From Pyrrhosoma nymphula (Eukaryota > Arthropoda > Insecta > Odonata > Coenagrionidae): DNA of 64,000 nt. Every line of letters begins with the position of its first letter. The first letter of the stretch is position 1. Where the stretch lies: positions 50,303,985-50,367,984 of the forward strand of contig OY754335.1 of NCBI GenBank assembly GCA_963573305.1, in the 5' to 3' direction. The translations under genes were made by a program, and so were the position numbers. The notes under the pieces are model-generated. The model saw only the letters and a program-made list of their open reading frames with translations, had not been told where the DNA came from and did no database searches. Shown here piece after piece: positions 21,640 through 32,522 of the stretch.

Positions 21640-21960
21640 CTAGGCACGTCAAGGGAAGGTGGATATTTCGAATTCCTAAGGTTCCACGCTACCTCTCCCC
21701 CTCGCTAGTCTTTCGGCGATCATTACCTTCTGGGCTGAGGCGTTGGCGGCGATGGGATATGCGGTCCCGCTTGAGGTGGGGAATCCAACCCGGCCACGGG
21801 GGCAGCTGCATGACTACGTGGATTCCCTAGGGTTTTGGTCGGAGGTCATCTCAAGAGGGCACCCTGGAGGGTGGTCGAAGGGGGGTTGGGGACGGTGGGG
21901 AGAGCGGTTAACCGCAGGCATTAGGAGCGTCTAGGGGTTGAGACTTACCACCCCCCTCGT
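21640..21960 (+). other. GC-rich patch with an ~86-codon open frame of unknown identity
   Basis: The patch is sharply richer in G and C than its AT-rich flanks. One plus-strand frame is open from about 21690 to a stop after 21934; its first ATG is at 21743. The peptide contains EVGNPTRPRGQLHDYVDSLG and a glycine/tryptophan-rich end (GGWSKGGWGRWG). I do not recognise the family. Composition unlike the neighbours suggests an inserted repeat or a remnant of an exon. Confidence 0.25.
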
Positions 21961-22274
21961 TTATTCCCTTGCCCACAACGTCAACATTTTCATCACTCCC
22001 CTACCAATATTTTACCGCATGAAGTGAATGCGGACGGTTTTGATGACATGCTTTACTTTGTCAACCACTCTCCTTTGATCGTGTTAAGCATGCGTGCTCT
22101 TTTGTTTAGTGCACAGGTATTTCCCGGTAAGTAGATCTCCAGATTTAAGCAAAAATCAACGTACGCTCAAAATCCCCTGAGGATAAATTCACACACCTCA
22201 GAAAACAGTATCAATCACATCGCCCTTTGAATAAAAGAGCTTCACACCCCGGCTTTACTGTGCACATTTTATAA

Positions 22275-22455
22275 CAATGAAAGAAACACTTTGCTATTCC
22301 ACACAGATTTAATTACAAAAAAACGACCGGTTTCGTAACAGAGTTACATCTTTAGATAATTTCGTTACAGAGATACATATTATGTAACTCTATTATGAAA
22401 CCGGTCGTTTTTTGTAAATTAATCTGCTTGGAATTGCGAAGTGTTTTTCTTTACT
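22275..22455. mobile_element. Foldback element F6 with hammerhead-like arm
   Basis: Arms at 22275-22340 and 22396-22455 share acactt-ttgctattcc type ends, aatt/acaaaaaaacgaccgg and ggtttc with their inverses. The ttccacac box and ACCGGT motif match F1-F4. The middle is diverged. Confidence 0.65.
22322..22362 (-). ncRNA. Hammerhead-like motif, F6 left arm (mutated)
   Basis: Minus strand: CTAAAGA at 22355-22349 (conserved G5 replaced by A), extra T, perfect 5-bp stem GTAAC/GTTAC with loop TCT, GAAA, ACCGGT and a GTC triplet. Stem II pairing is perfect although its sequence is unlike the other copies. The G5 change should abolish cleavage. Confidence 0.45.
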
Positions 22456-22512
22456 ACAAAGCGAAGTAATTCCACTTACAATTAGACGATGCCTTACTGT
22501 GAACTTTGTGTG

Positions 22513-22803
22513 ACAGCGTAACCCATCTATGCTTCCGAGGCAAATTTAAACATACCAATTATTTAGTTGAACTACTGCACGACAACCAATTTTCTTATTC
22601 TGCGTTATGACAACGTTGCCGATCGACGCTTCCGATGCAAATTTCTCATACCAATTATTCGCTTAAACTACTACAAAGAAAATAAATTGCCTCATATTGT
22701 GTTATGAAAACGTCGCCCATCCACACTTCCGAGGTAATTTGTACATTCCAATAATCCACTTTAATCATTGCATGAAACATAATTTTTTGTTTTCACTTAA
22801 AAA
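22513..22803 (+). repeat. Three tandem units of 97 bp
   Basis: Units start at 22513, 22610 and 22707, an exact 97-bp period. Each contains a cttccgaggcaaattt-like block followed by ataccaattatt and aactact, with 20-30% differences between units estimated by eye. The exact spacing despite divergence indicates point mutation after tandem duplication, as in a small minisatellite. Confidence 0.75.
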
Positions 22804-23869
22804 TATATAATTTGGCACCAGGGACATGGAAACTACTTTCTGTGGATGGTCTATTTTCCTAAACTTCCATAACTTTGGAACGAATAATTTAACAAATCAG
22901 TCAAATCATTTTCCTCAATGTGCAGAATTATGTGATGCAATCTTATTGTTAGATCAAAACTATTTTCTTTTCAAATATTCCGAAAAGGCGTTGAATGGCC
23001 TACGCATACTTAATACCATTCAGTAAAGTTACATCTTCAACATATAGCGTCATAGCTATCGTTGAAAAATTATAGTTTTTACTATCACAATACAACATCA
23101 CCATTTTACTTCAAATCTAGTTTAGAAAGCCTTGAGGTAATCCTTGCCGTCATAACTCAAGCTAAATTGATATTATTCCAGTAACTGCCATTTCTAAGAC
23201 CTTCAATGTCCACCGCACTATACTCATAGATTTTGCCCTCTGAACGAAACTCTGAATAAAGTCTTAGCTGCTGTTGTAATACACTCTTGTAGCATACTTC
23301 ATATCAGTAATATTAAAAATTTTCATTCCACCTTTACAATTTATACAAATGTATAAACTAATATAATTCATAGAGGTATTTGTTAGTGGACGATAGGAGC
23401 TCCAGAGGAAAAATTTGTTTTGGAGTTTACATCTATAAAACAAATTGTATGAAGCAATGGACTTGTGTATATTCATGTCATTACAACTGTACATAAAAAA
23501 CACACATGATCAATGTCATCACTTCAGAACGAAAAGAATGCAAATGTTTCAGTTTGTACGCTCAAATTCATTGATAACACCAAATCGTATAGATATGGTA
23601 TTAAACGTCATACATTAAAATAACATCAAATGAAATCAAACAACTTAATTAAGAGGTTTCCCACATTTTGCTAGAAGTGGAGTTATTGCTTCAACGTTAG
23701 TAAAGATTTACTAGCAGAGTTAATGTCAGCTAATTCATCTGAGAGTGAGCAGAACAAATTTGGTGCAATGAACGCGTGTTTGTTCAAATTCTTCATTACT
23801 TGGGCTTATGCATTACTAAACGATGATTAACCCCTAATTTTCTAAAGACTATTGGAGTTATTTTTATTG
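22804..23869. other. No gene recognised
   Basis: AT-rich. Nothing I can support. Confidence 0.4.
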
Positions 23870-24365
23870 TGAGTTAAAAAGTGATATCTATTGATAAAAT
23901 TTAAAAACATTGCATTTTTACCCAGTAGGGGTTTTGTCAATTCAATGCAATTTGAACACGTAGCCTTAGGGCGCATGATATATCTTTTGTAATAATTCGA
24001 TTTCATGTGCATAATTTTATTTCAAAAGGAAAATTATACATTTTATGAAATTATAGTGCTTGCTAGCAAATATCAAGGTGTCATACTGAGTCAAAGATTG
24101 GAAAAAAGGTGTATATAAAATATTCGTCTAAATTTCGGATTCCACGCCGAAAATTATCAATAGCTCAAGCCATATTATGCTTTAATTGAGGCAAAACCTA
24201 AAATATAATACTTAAATAATTTCCATTATTGCATGTATGGTGATTTCCTACGGATAAAAAGAGTAGGCCATTAAATTAAATGTGGTCCTAGTATTTATTT
24301 TCGACTTACTTGAAATATAATTGAATTGTGCACTCCATGACTCTCGAATACCGCTCTAGTCACCT
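23870..24365 (+). mobile_element. Family B repeat, copy 1
   Basis: Aligns with 38270-38830 and 52719-53110. Shared landmarks are gtgatatct-tagataaaa, cacgtagcctta/cacatgata, ttccattattgcatgta and ttaaatgtggtcctagtatt. The left end is not preserved at a TTAA as in the other two copies. No coding capacity. Confidence 0.6.
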
Positions 24366-24723
24366 TAAATATTTCCTTGGCTCCACTCTTTTTCCTCTGG
24401 GTTATAAAATATTTTTAAAACTCTGTGTATGAATGAATGCCTTCATGGAAATTGGTATTACCACTCATATATATTTTATCATAGAGTAATCATACTTATC
24501 ATCATTACTCTGTGGTTTTATGTAACATAATCCTCGGGAAACATGTTCTAGAGGACTGATTTTCCCAAGAGCCCTCACTAAAGATCATAGCTCTCATACA
24601 ATCCCTTGAAATTTTACACCTTGGATGAACCTCACCTCTTCTTCCCTCTCTGTCACAACCCCTAACCTCCACAAGCCCTCCGACGGACTCTTCTCTCGCC
24701 TTTCTCGTCAATGGAGAGAGGGG
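24366..24723. other. No gene recognised
   Basis: No feature beyond a short CpG-containing stretch at 24620-24720. Confidence 0.35.
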
Positions 24724-25149
24724 TTATCGGGTGTCGAGATCTCCGAAGCATTCCGAGAGAGAAGGTGCAACATCTCGAGAAAAAAATCCTTTTGTGAACA
24801 CATCTACGGTCGCATTAGCATAATCGTGCCGCTCTCGGGTGGCGAGGGTGATTCTATACCAATTTAAACTTAATAGGAAAAATGGAAATTCACGAAATGT
24901 TATTTTTTTCTTATTTAAAATGTTATCGGCATCCCGTTTTGCCACGCGTGTTGCCAAGGTGATGTCCCATAGGGATTTTGGGCGTGTACGGAAGGTGAAA
25001 CAGGGATGAGTATATAAATATTTCTCCCCTTCCAAATTTGTTTCGTCACCTATTCTCGTCTCGCCTTCCTTCAGGATTGATGGTTGCGTTCTTACCTTTT
25101 CCCTTGCTGCCAAACGGAGGGCTTTAAGGACTAAGGGTAGCCTACACAT
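24724..25149 (-). other. 141-codon open frame with an internal duplication, identity unknown
   Basis: The minus-strand frame contains two related blocks about 48 residues apart, ITLATRVAKRDADN and ITLATRERHDYANA. The DNA shows the same duplication (about 24813-24852 and 24924-24964) in a repeat-like setting. I do not recognise a domain. I think it more likely a repetitive element than a host gene, but an open frame of this length in AT-rich DNA is worth noting. Confidence 0.25.
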
Positions 25150-26304
25150 ATTTTTCTACGTTCTCAGCGTGTCTGAAAATCATTTGAACCTGGGAAAGAC
25201 GATACCCTGCGCGCAGAATTTTGGGAAAGTGTCCGAGGAAGATAGGGAGTGACTCTTAAGGAATACCTCACCCTGCACTGGACCTATTATGATAACAGGA
25301 GGTAGGAATGCTTCGGGAAATACGTTTCTGAGCACAAGATAGCTGCTAAAAACTTCATCCTTGCTGTGGCCATTTAGAAGTTGTGAAAATAAAATTTTTC
25401 ACATGAACACAAAAATACGTGATACTTGCTCTAGTTCTTTTCCCGCTTTAGTTAATAATTGAGTAATATTTCAAATTTTATTGAAAAAGCAAAACGCAAA
25501 ATAGTCTTTAACAACTTATATTGTGCCTCTATATATTCCAATTCTTTGATTTTGAGTCACGATAACTACAAAGACCCACGAAGATTATCTGGCAAAACAT
25601 TATTTCGCTATGGCAAAAACTGACGATGTACTCGGAAAAATGTGTTTTGCAATGAAGTCAAAGGCACTTACAAATTAAAAGTTAAAACGTTTAACTCCAA
25701 TAAAAAGATGCTTCACGACTACATATTTTAATAGAAGCACTCGCAGCCCCAACTTCTCAGTTTTGCGATCCAAAAATGACAGAAGCATATGATAAGAAGG
25801 AACTCCTCTCATAGCTAATTTAAAGCAATGGAAACTAAAATTGCCTACAGCACGCATTACTTTATTCTCTTCAGAGTTCGGATATATATTTTGCTAAATT
25901 TACCCTCCCCCCTGAAAGAACAAAAAGGTGATTGGACAAACGAACATTGTTGATTAATCTTCCCAATATGAAGTGAGAGTTATTTCTTACGCCGAAACGA
26001 ATTTTACTCTAGCATTTAAACTCATATAATAATGAAATCAAATTGCCGGATAAAAATATTATTTATTATCACTTTTAACTTGTGTGTAAAATAAGAATTT
26101 ATTTGATGGAGATCTTTGTGATGAATTACGAAATAACGTTGGATAAACTATAGTAAAAGAAAAAATAATATTTAAAACTTTTCGGGGCACAGTCTAATAT
26201 TTTACGAATATCAGCATCATTAAAATTTAATGCTGGTGAACGCGCCTCAAATATTCCGCGAAAATATGCTAATTTACATCCCTAAATATCAACTGATTAA
26301 AAAA
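25150..26304. other. No gene recognised
   Basis: AT-rich. A short palindrome near 26213-26236 (agcatcattaaaatttaatg) is the only structure noticed. Confidence 0.4.
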
Positions 26305-26640
26305 TACAGTGCCGTTATCATCTTCTTCTTCTGCCTTGTCCAGTTATGACTTTGGCCATCATCATGGGGATGTCTGACCTGCTTGATGCAGTTACTTATA
26401 GTGATGCGAAATAGTTCCACTTATGTTATACCATACTTCTTCCTCAGATTGGCAAGCCAGTAAATTCTATTTCTGCCAGAACCTCGTCTTCCGTCAACCT
26501 TCCCTTGGAGATCTAACTGAAGAAACCGATATTTATCTTCGTGTCTCATTCTATGTCGAAAATATTGTAATTTCCGTAGTATAAACGTTAGATCGGGTTG
26601 ACTGTCGCCATAAAAATTCAAAATATATGAATATATAAGG
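26305..26640 (-). pseudogene. RTE-type RT C-terminal fragment
   Basis: Minus strand reads RHRMRHEDKYRFLQLDLQGK, then VDGRRGSGRNRIYWLANLRK and KYGIT. This corresponds to the RTE block RG.KYRLLQLI.EGKI.GRRG.GR...SWL.NLR.WYG. After a frame change it continues ELFRITISN and ends in a basic stretch near TRQKKKM. It is a second RTE subfamily, distinct from the NQS-ending fragments at 5.2, 60.4 and 61.6 kb. No RT core is present and the frame is broken. Confidence 0.72.
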
Positions 26641-27254
26641 CTAAAAACCTGGAAATAAGGAAAATGCAGGACACAAAGCATGGCTATCATCCAGAGGGGC
26701 ACTTTATAGGTCGGAGGAGTGATTGTCGTGGGCCATTGAGTGCACATTGTATTGATTTTTAAGGGAGACGAAAACAAATTCTTGGTCCAGATTTCGCATT
26801 AGTGCATCTGTTCATTCGTTGATAATCGCCTTACAGGTAGTAATGCAAGTGACACAAGAATAATATATTCAAATTGTTTTCCTTAATTAAAGCTTATTAT
26901 GATTAGAATTTTCGGCGTTGTATTCCATTTTTAGGCGAAATTATATTGAAAGACGTTGCTTTCGAAAATTGGACTCGACGTCGCACCTTGATATTTGTAA
27001 CCAACAATTATAACAGTAAGAAATATATTATTTCACGTTTTAAAGGAAATGTGTACTCAAGTAATGAAATTATTACAAAATGTCTGTAATGTGCAATAAG
27101 GCTATGAGCTAAAGTAGCAATTTATAGTAAAAAAACAAATCGGTATATGTAATTCAAATGTTTTCACTTTTATCTAAGCATACTTATTACTAATGATAAT
27201 ACGCATGCAAAGTTTCAAACAAATCTCTACTCGAACAAAAATCGCTCCAACCAC
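26641..27254. other. No gene recognised
   Basis: AT-rich, nothing seen. Confidence 0.4.
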
Positions 27255-27798
27255 CTAAAGGTTATTTGAGCGAGATATCACTTCATCTAGAATTTTATGA
27301 ATTTGACCTAATTTTAAAGAAAAAACTCCCATATTTCCAATTACTTGTATCAAAACATTTACCCCATGTTGAACTTTTTTACAAATAATTTACCAAAACC
27401 TATTACTGTTTTATATGGGATAGATATTGGATGTTCGCTCTAGAGGGAGAATATTGAAAACATTTGGAATTTACAACACCTAGATTTCGTCAAAAAGTTA
27501 AAAGGGTGTGGCTACTATGTTTTCTCAACTATTAATAAAAATGTATCAATTATCACCGATGTAATTTTTACATAATCGCAAAACACCTGTTTTGAAGGCG
27601 TTTTCGCCGTACGGCGTGAAAAAATGAGAGACATATTTATTTAATTACTGAGAACGTTTGTCAATTATAACTATATTTTTGCGTCATTAATATAACAATA
27701 TTTACTTCATACTTCTTACAGACGCTGCAATTAAAAAATGAAATTCGAGTTTGGTCTCCATTATGTCTAGGGAAATATCTCGCTTAAACTTCCTAAAA
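27255..27798 (+). mobile_element. Family A TIR element, copy 2
   Basis: The left end ctaaaggttatttgagcgag and the right end (reverse complement ttttaggaagtttaagcgag) form terminal inverted repeats of about 20 bp. The interior aligns with 2262-2828 throughout, including the gaaggcgttttcgccgtac core and the aattaaaaaatgaaattcg block before the right end. There is no open frame. Divergence from copy 1 is clear, so the family is old. Confidence 0.65.
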
Positions 27799-29219
27799 CC
27801 GTGACTACTACAGCTCCCTTGAATTCTGATGGCCTGAGGAACGCGAAGAGGAGCGAAGGTCCTCGCACGGACACCAAAGGCGGCATGTCAAACAAGAGCA
27901 GCTGTTTGCGTGGTCGGCCCTCCAAATTTCCACGAAATAGTCCCGATATATTTTTTTGTTTGTTGCCAAACAAATTGATGGTATTTGAGATGAACACGTT
28001 GGAAAACTTAACATCAACAGTCGAGCCCAACCGAAAATCCTCCATGAATCCATTTTGAAGTTGTTCGTGGAGTCCACGACATGGCTATTAACAGGTTCAA
28101 CCTACAGACGATTCAAGTGTGTATAACGTTGAGCTACAACGTTAAAGAACCATTAATGGATTGGGCCAATTACTCATATCACGCCGGACAAATATTTCCG
28201 GGTCGCTAGCATTTTGATTTCACGAGAATTTATGTAAAGCTGAATCATGAGTGGGGTTTTTTTCATTAGTTTTATCTCCTGAAGTTCAGAACACCGAATG
28301 CACTTTCCTAAGCGTTTGATGGAAGAGCCAAATTATAAAACTACACGATAAGAAGATCAAAAACGCAATTTTCATGAAATTACCCGCCGCGATTTTGCCA
28401 ACGTCGAAGCACAGGCTCGTAATTTCGTATGATCTGAGACAGATAGCGAGCAGAAGAAGTTGGAAAGAGAATGAAATTTACCGGTAACATGACATATCCC
28501 CACGAATATCGTGGTTATACCCTTCTGGTGGTGCATATAGTTAATACGACATACTCCCATCACTTTACACTCACTCGTCGTCTTTTGGTTATCATAAAAA
28601 TGAATCCTATAAAGATGATTGTTTGATTTCGTGACGCTGCCATTTGACGTGTGAAACATAATTTAATACTCCCGACTCATGAGCAGCACTCGCAGGCATG
28701 TACCCCCGGCAATTCCTTCCATTCACTCTCTGCAATAGGAATCCCGTTGCAAGCACGTGTTGCTCTCCCGTCATTTGCTTATCTTCATGACCCTAATAGG
28801 TCGTAAAGTAGCGTCAATATTCATCTCATTTTACCTCAAGAGGATGAACTTTAATGGAAAGAAAAGGGAACTTTCATCATTAACGCATGAGAACCTTAAT
28901 ACGCGCGCGTGATCAGTTTTTCAGATTAGGAAACGGCTGCGGTAAAGTTCAAAATTGTCAGGCGCTAAAAAAAATGTTCTCATTTAGGGCATCGCTTCGA
29001 GGAAATGTCCTCAAGGGTGTGCCCAAAGTGGTTTTGCCCTTGCACATCGCTTGGTGCACTCAGCTTGAGGGCGTCACATCACTGGCAATTCAAGTCTCCT
29101 CTAAACCACTAAATATCTCGAATGTGGGAAAGCACTCTTTCGAGTACCACCCAGAAAGTCAGCAGTTTTCGTATCAGGGACATTCAGAGTCGGAGTGAAG
29201 AGTCAGTCCAAACACAACA
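27799..29219. other. No gene recognised
   Basis: 27800-28075 is open in three frames on both strands and slightly GC-richer, but no peptide shows a known motif. The remainder is featureless. Confidence 0.35.
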
Positions 29220-29285
29220 GTAACGCACTTGAATGCCGAGGTGCAGCGATCAAATCTCGGAGGTGAGACATTCTCTAGCTTTCAT
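29220..29285 (+). other. tRNA-like B-box fragment
   Basis: ccgaggtgcagcgatcaaat followed by ctcgg resembles a T arm with a degenerate B box. No A box is clear. Possible SINE remnant. Confidence 0.2.
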
Positions 29286-30113
29286 GATCCCAACATGGAT
29301 TCCGCATATTGCACACGAAAAACGCACTGAAATCCTCTAAAATACATTTCCTTTTTTTTAACTAATTACCAAGTGCGATCTAACTTGACTGGTTGATAGA
29401 GTACGCACAACTGAAGGAATTACTCGAGATATTGTGAACATTTTGGTGTAACTCATGAGGCCTTAGTATTATTCTGACTTTTACTCAAAACGCACCCCCT
29501 AATATTCTTCTACATGGTACTAATTTCTTCGATTAAACATTGTGGAAATGTAGAATTACGTTAAACCGAGCCGAATAAGGTTTCTAGTTTTAAGTTGCAG
29601 TTTAATTTTTAAAAATAGCAGATAATCCGAAGAGCAAAGTGGATGATTGCAAATAAAACAGTTTACATTTCATTATTACGTAGAGGTTGAGTACAGTGAT
29701 ACAGTTTACAGAAATACACGTTAGCCTATAGAAGGTTTGCTTTTTTATTAATTGTCTCTCTATTTTAAATTTATTTTATCTTTCTTTCAGTCCAGTGTTC
29801 AAAGTGCTCCTCCCACGGCTGCGGAATAAGGACTGCCGGGATTCGAACCCGGGTCTATCATGTATTTTTCAGTGCAGAGTCAAATTATGTTATTTTCTAG
29901 CGTTTTATAGCTAACGCAATGTTGTAATCATTTTTTATCATCACTACTTTTTCAACGAGAGATTTTGATTACAAAAATAAAAAAACTAGTGGTATTCAGT
30001 GAGCTAAGAGGACGGTTGCCGGCTCAAATTCACTCATTCTAATTGAATAAGAAAAATATGTATCTATGTACGAAGTTTTTAATTCGTAGAAAAATACTTA
30101 GTTATCTTATTTC
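29286..30113 (-). other. No gene; isolated T-arm-like sequence at 29831-29860
   Basis: On the minus strand, gacccgggttcgaatcccgg is an excellent T arm with a perfect B box (GGTTCGAATCC), but the rest of a tRNA is absent. It is probably a truncated tRNA or SINE head. The rest is AT-rich and empty. Confidence 0.4.
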
Positions 30114-30550
30114 ATTACATTGGTATACAGCCCTATTGGCACCCGAAGTAAGAATGAGCCAAAGTTCAGCTTAACTATGACATAACCTTTTCCAATAAGA
30201 TGCTTTCATGTAGTCGATTTCGGGAGTGGCTGCGAGTGGAGCTGTGTCTTTCAAGCTTTCGCGTCTATTACAGACTGCACCTTCGAGGATAATGAAGAAG
30301 AATCACTGCAGGTGAGTAATACTCCCAGGTATTTATTGAGACCAATCCATCTCACCTTTCGGAGTTAGTCTCGTGGTTCATTATTGATTGTTATCTGGCC
30401 CGTTGACGAAACTACCTGTATTACAGAAATTAACATTTTGCAGAAAGGTGCATACGTTTCTCTCATTCCATATCATTGGTACTCTGCCCTATCGGCACCC
30501 AAATGAAGAATGAGCCAAAGTTCAGCTCACCTGTGGCATTATCATTTCCA
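30114..30550 (+). repeat. Direct repeat of ~85 bp, copies 350 bp apart
   Basis: 30114-30200 and 30464-30550 share attggta, gcccta-tggcaccc and gaatgagccaaagttcagct. The intervening DNA is not repeated. It may be a dispersed repeat inserted twice or the remains of a tandem duplication. Confidence 0.6.
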
Positions 30551-30569
30551 CATTTGGATGTCGCAGCCC

Positions 30570-31010
30570 TTATTCCAACCAAGCGTCCACATTCGACGAC
30601 ATTTGCGAGTAAGCGTTCGTCTCAAGGGATCTCTTTTTATGTGTTTCCTTCCCACATTTGCTCCTCCCACCCCCACATGCCAAAGGTCAGAGTTCAAGAG
30701 AGTCAGTCTTTCCCTTTCCCGTTCAAGCCGGCGACTCGCCCCCGAGGCGGGACGACATAATCTCCGATCGATCGCGAGAGAGGCACTCCTCGTCCCGAAG
30801 CGGGGGAGTTTGAGTGAAAGTGGGAATGGAAGCGAATGAAAGGCGCCGAGGTTAGAAAAAAATATGTGTGCCCGTGAGACGGCGTCGTCGACTTTCTTTT
30901 GTCGAAAGGGTTGAGGAGAGTCGCGAGCCAGAAATGTCTACCCGCGGAAAAGATCGCGTGGGCCTGCCCTCTACTTTATCGAAGGAAGAGCATCACTTTC
31001 GAGAAATTTC
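30570..31010. promoter_or_regulatory. CpG-dense block; candidate promoter or first exon
   Basis: CpG is frequent (ggcgactcgcccccgaggcg, gcgccgagg, gacggcgtcgtcgac, cgcggaaaagatcgcg), in contrast to AT-rich flanks. No reliable start site or exon is visible. Confidence 0.3.
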
Positions 31011-31439
31011 CTCTCGTTAGAGAGTTTTCTTCAGCGAATGTGTTTCTTTTTTCGCCTTAAATGGAACGGAAATCGTCGATTATTGCTTGCGGCGCCAATT
31101 AGGCACCAATAAAAAATTAAGGTTTATCGACAACACTGCGTCGAGATGCACGTTGGGCAAGGCAAGATTTCATTTCGCGTCCTTCGGTGAAAATCTTTTA
31201 AAATTAGGAGTAAATTAACGTGTTTTTATGAAATTAAGGGTGTAATTGCGGATGTGGTGTCTTGGCCAATATTATGGGAGTTTAGCTTCGCAAACTTCCG
31301 AAAGAATACAAAATCCACAATTTTTTGTTTCAAAATTTCAAACATATTTATTAAAAAAAGTTGTTGAAGTGAATTAATTCAACGTTCTTTGATAATAAAT
31401 ATAACTTTCTCATTTAGAGACACTTCTTAAAAATAAATT
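31011..31439. other. No gene recognised
   Basis: No feature beyond the tail of the CpG-rich block. Confidence 0.35.
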
Positions 31440-31700
31440 CAACATTTCGGGGTTCAACTTTCGTCAAATACATATCTTTTTTAGAACGAAATACTAAAAA
31501 CTCTGGCAGAGTTGTACAGCAATGGAGATGCACAGTGGTATCCTGTGAAATAATCACATAATGGTTCGTTTGTAACATCTTCAGAGTTTTGTGGGCACTG
31601 TCAACGGAAAATATATCTACCAGAGTGTAAGCATTATATTAAGCTTTGCCTGAAGATGCCTGAAGATGCTCAGTCAGGAAGCTCTTAATTATGAGAAAAA
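31440..31700. mobile_element. Decayed hammerhead-type foldback relic
   Basis: On the minus strand, CTGAAGA at 31584-31578 is followed by an extra T, GTT-ACA-AAC and GAACC. On the plus strand CTGAAGATG occurs twice at about 31647-31667, followed by GCTCAGTCAGGAAGC. The two strands' motifs face each other as in F2-F6. Both have lost the GAAAC block, so this is only a relic. Confidence 0.3.
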
Positions 31701-32439
31701 GCAATTATTCCATAGACATAATAACGCGCATTTCCTTCATGTACTCTTCGTAATTTTAACTCCGAGGAGGCCATTAATTAGGATTACGTCATTCTGTGAT
31801 TTATATCTCTCTGAGCCTTCCATTCACCCTGAGGCTCATTACAGAGCTGTAAGTGAACCTCTCATGATTTCCCAGCTTTGGGCTTTCCGTGTCTCACACC
31901 TCTGGATTGCATTACAAGGCCTAAGCCGACTCACGTTCACTAATTGCGCCAGCTGAAAGCGTCATGACCGAAATAAAACGGAAACGTGGAGTGCTGGAAG
32001 TGCAAGCAACGTAAAAGGAGTGTTTTCACAAGAAAATCTCCCCCGAGCACTTTCAAGGAAGTGTTATTATTTGCAATCTCTTATAAGTCTCCAAGTTTAA
32101 ACACTGAATAGGAGATAGATGTACCAAAGTACCGGATTTCCTTTATCGTATCTCATATAAAAGCAAAGTTTACAGCACGGGAATTTATTACCACGCACCA
32201 CTAGCAGGCAAAAAGGGATTCAAACTTCAATACCTCATTCCAGAACGATGACCAAAGCAAAACGTTTCACTTTGGGATACTTAATCAACTTTTTGTAAGA
32301 ACTTCCGCAGTATTAACCGCTGAGACGACGTCTGCGAAAAGGAAGACTGCACAGCGACTATAATAGCAATCATCTCTTTGAGAAAAAAATTATGAGTGCA
32401 TCATAGGATGAAATAAATTTTCATTCAATTATTCGATGA
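31701..32439. other. No gene recognised
   Basis: A 96-codon frame at 31666-31956 has no known motif. Nothing else seen. Confidence 0.35.
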
Positions 32440-32522
32440 AATGAAAAAAAACGTGCAATTTTTCACTAAATAACAAGTTATATTGTAGAAAATTGCACGG
32501 TTTTCATTTCGTCATGTTTAAA
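32440..32522. repeat. Inverted repeat (foldback)
   Basis: gatgaaatgaaaaaaaacgt and gcaatttttc on the left face their inverse, gaaaattgcacgg and ttttcatttcgtc, on the right, with about 25 bases between. Arms are about 28 bp with small gaps. Confidence 0.55.

Noticed and set aside
28887..29198. 103-codon plus-strand frame
   Set aside because: No motif, no context, ordinary base composition.
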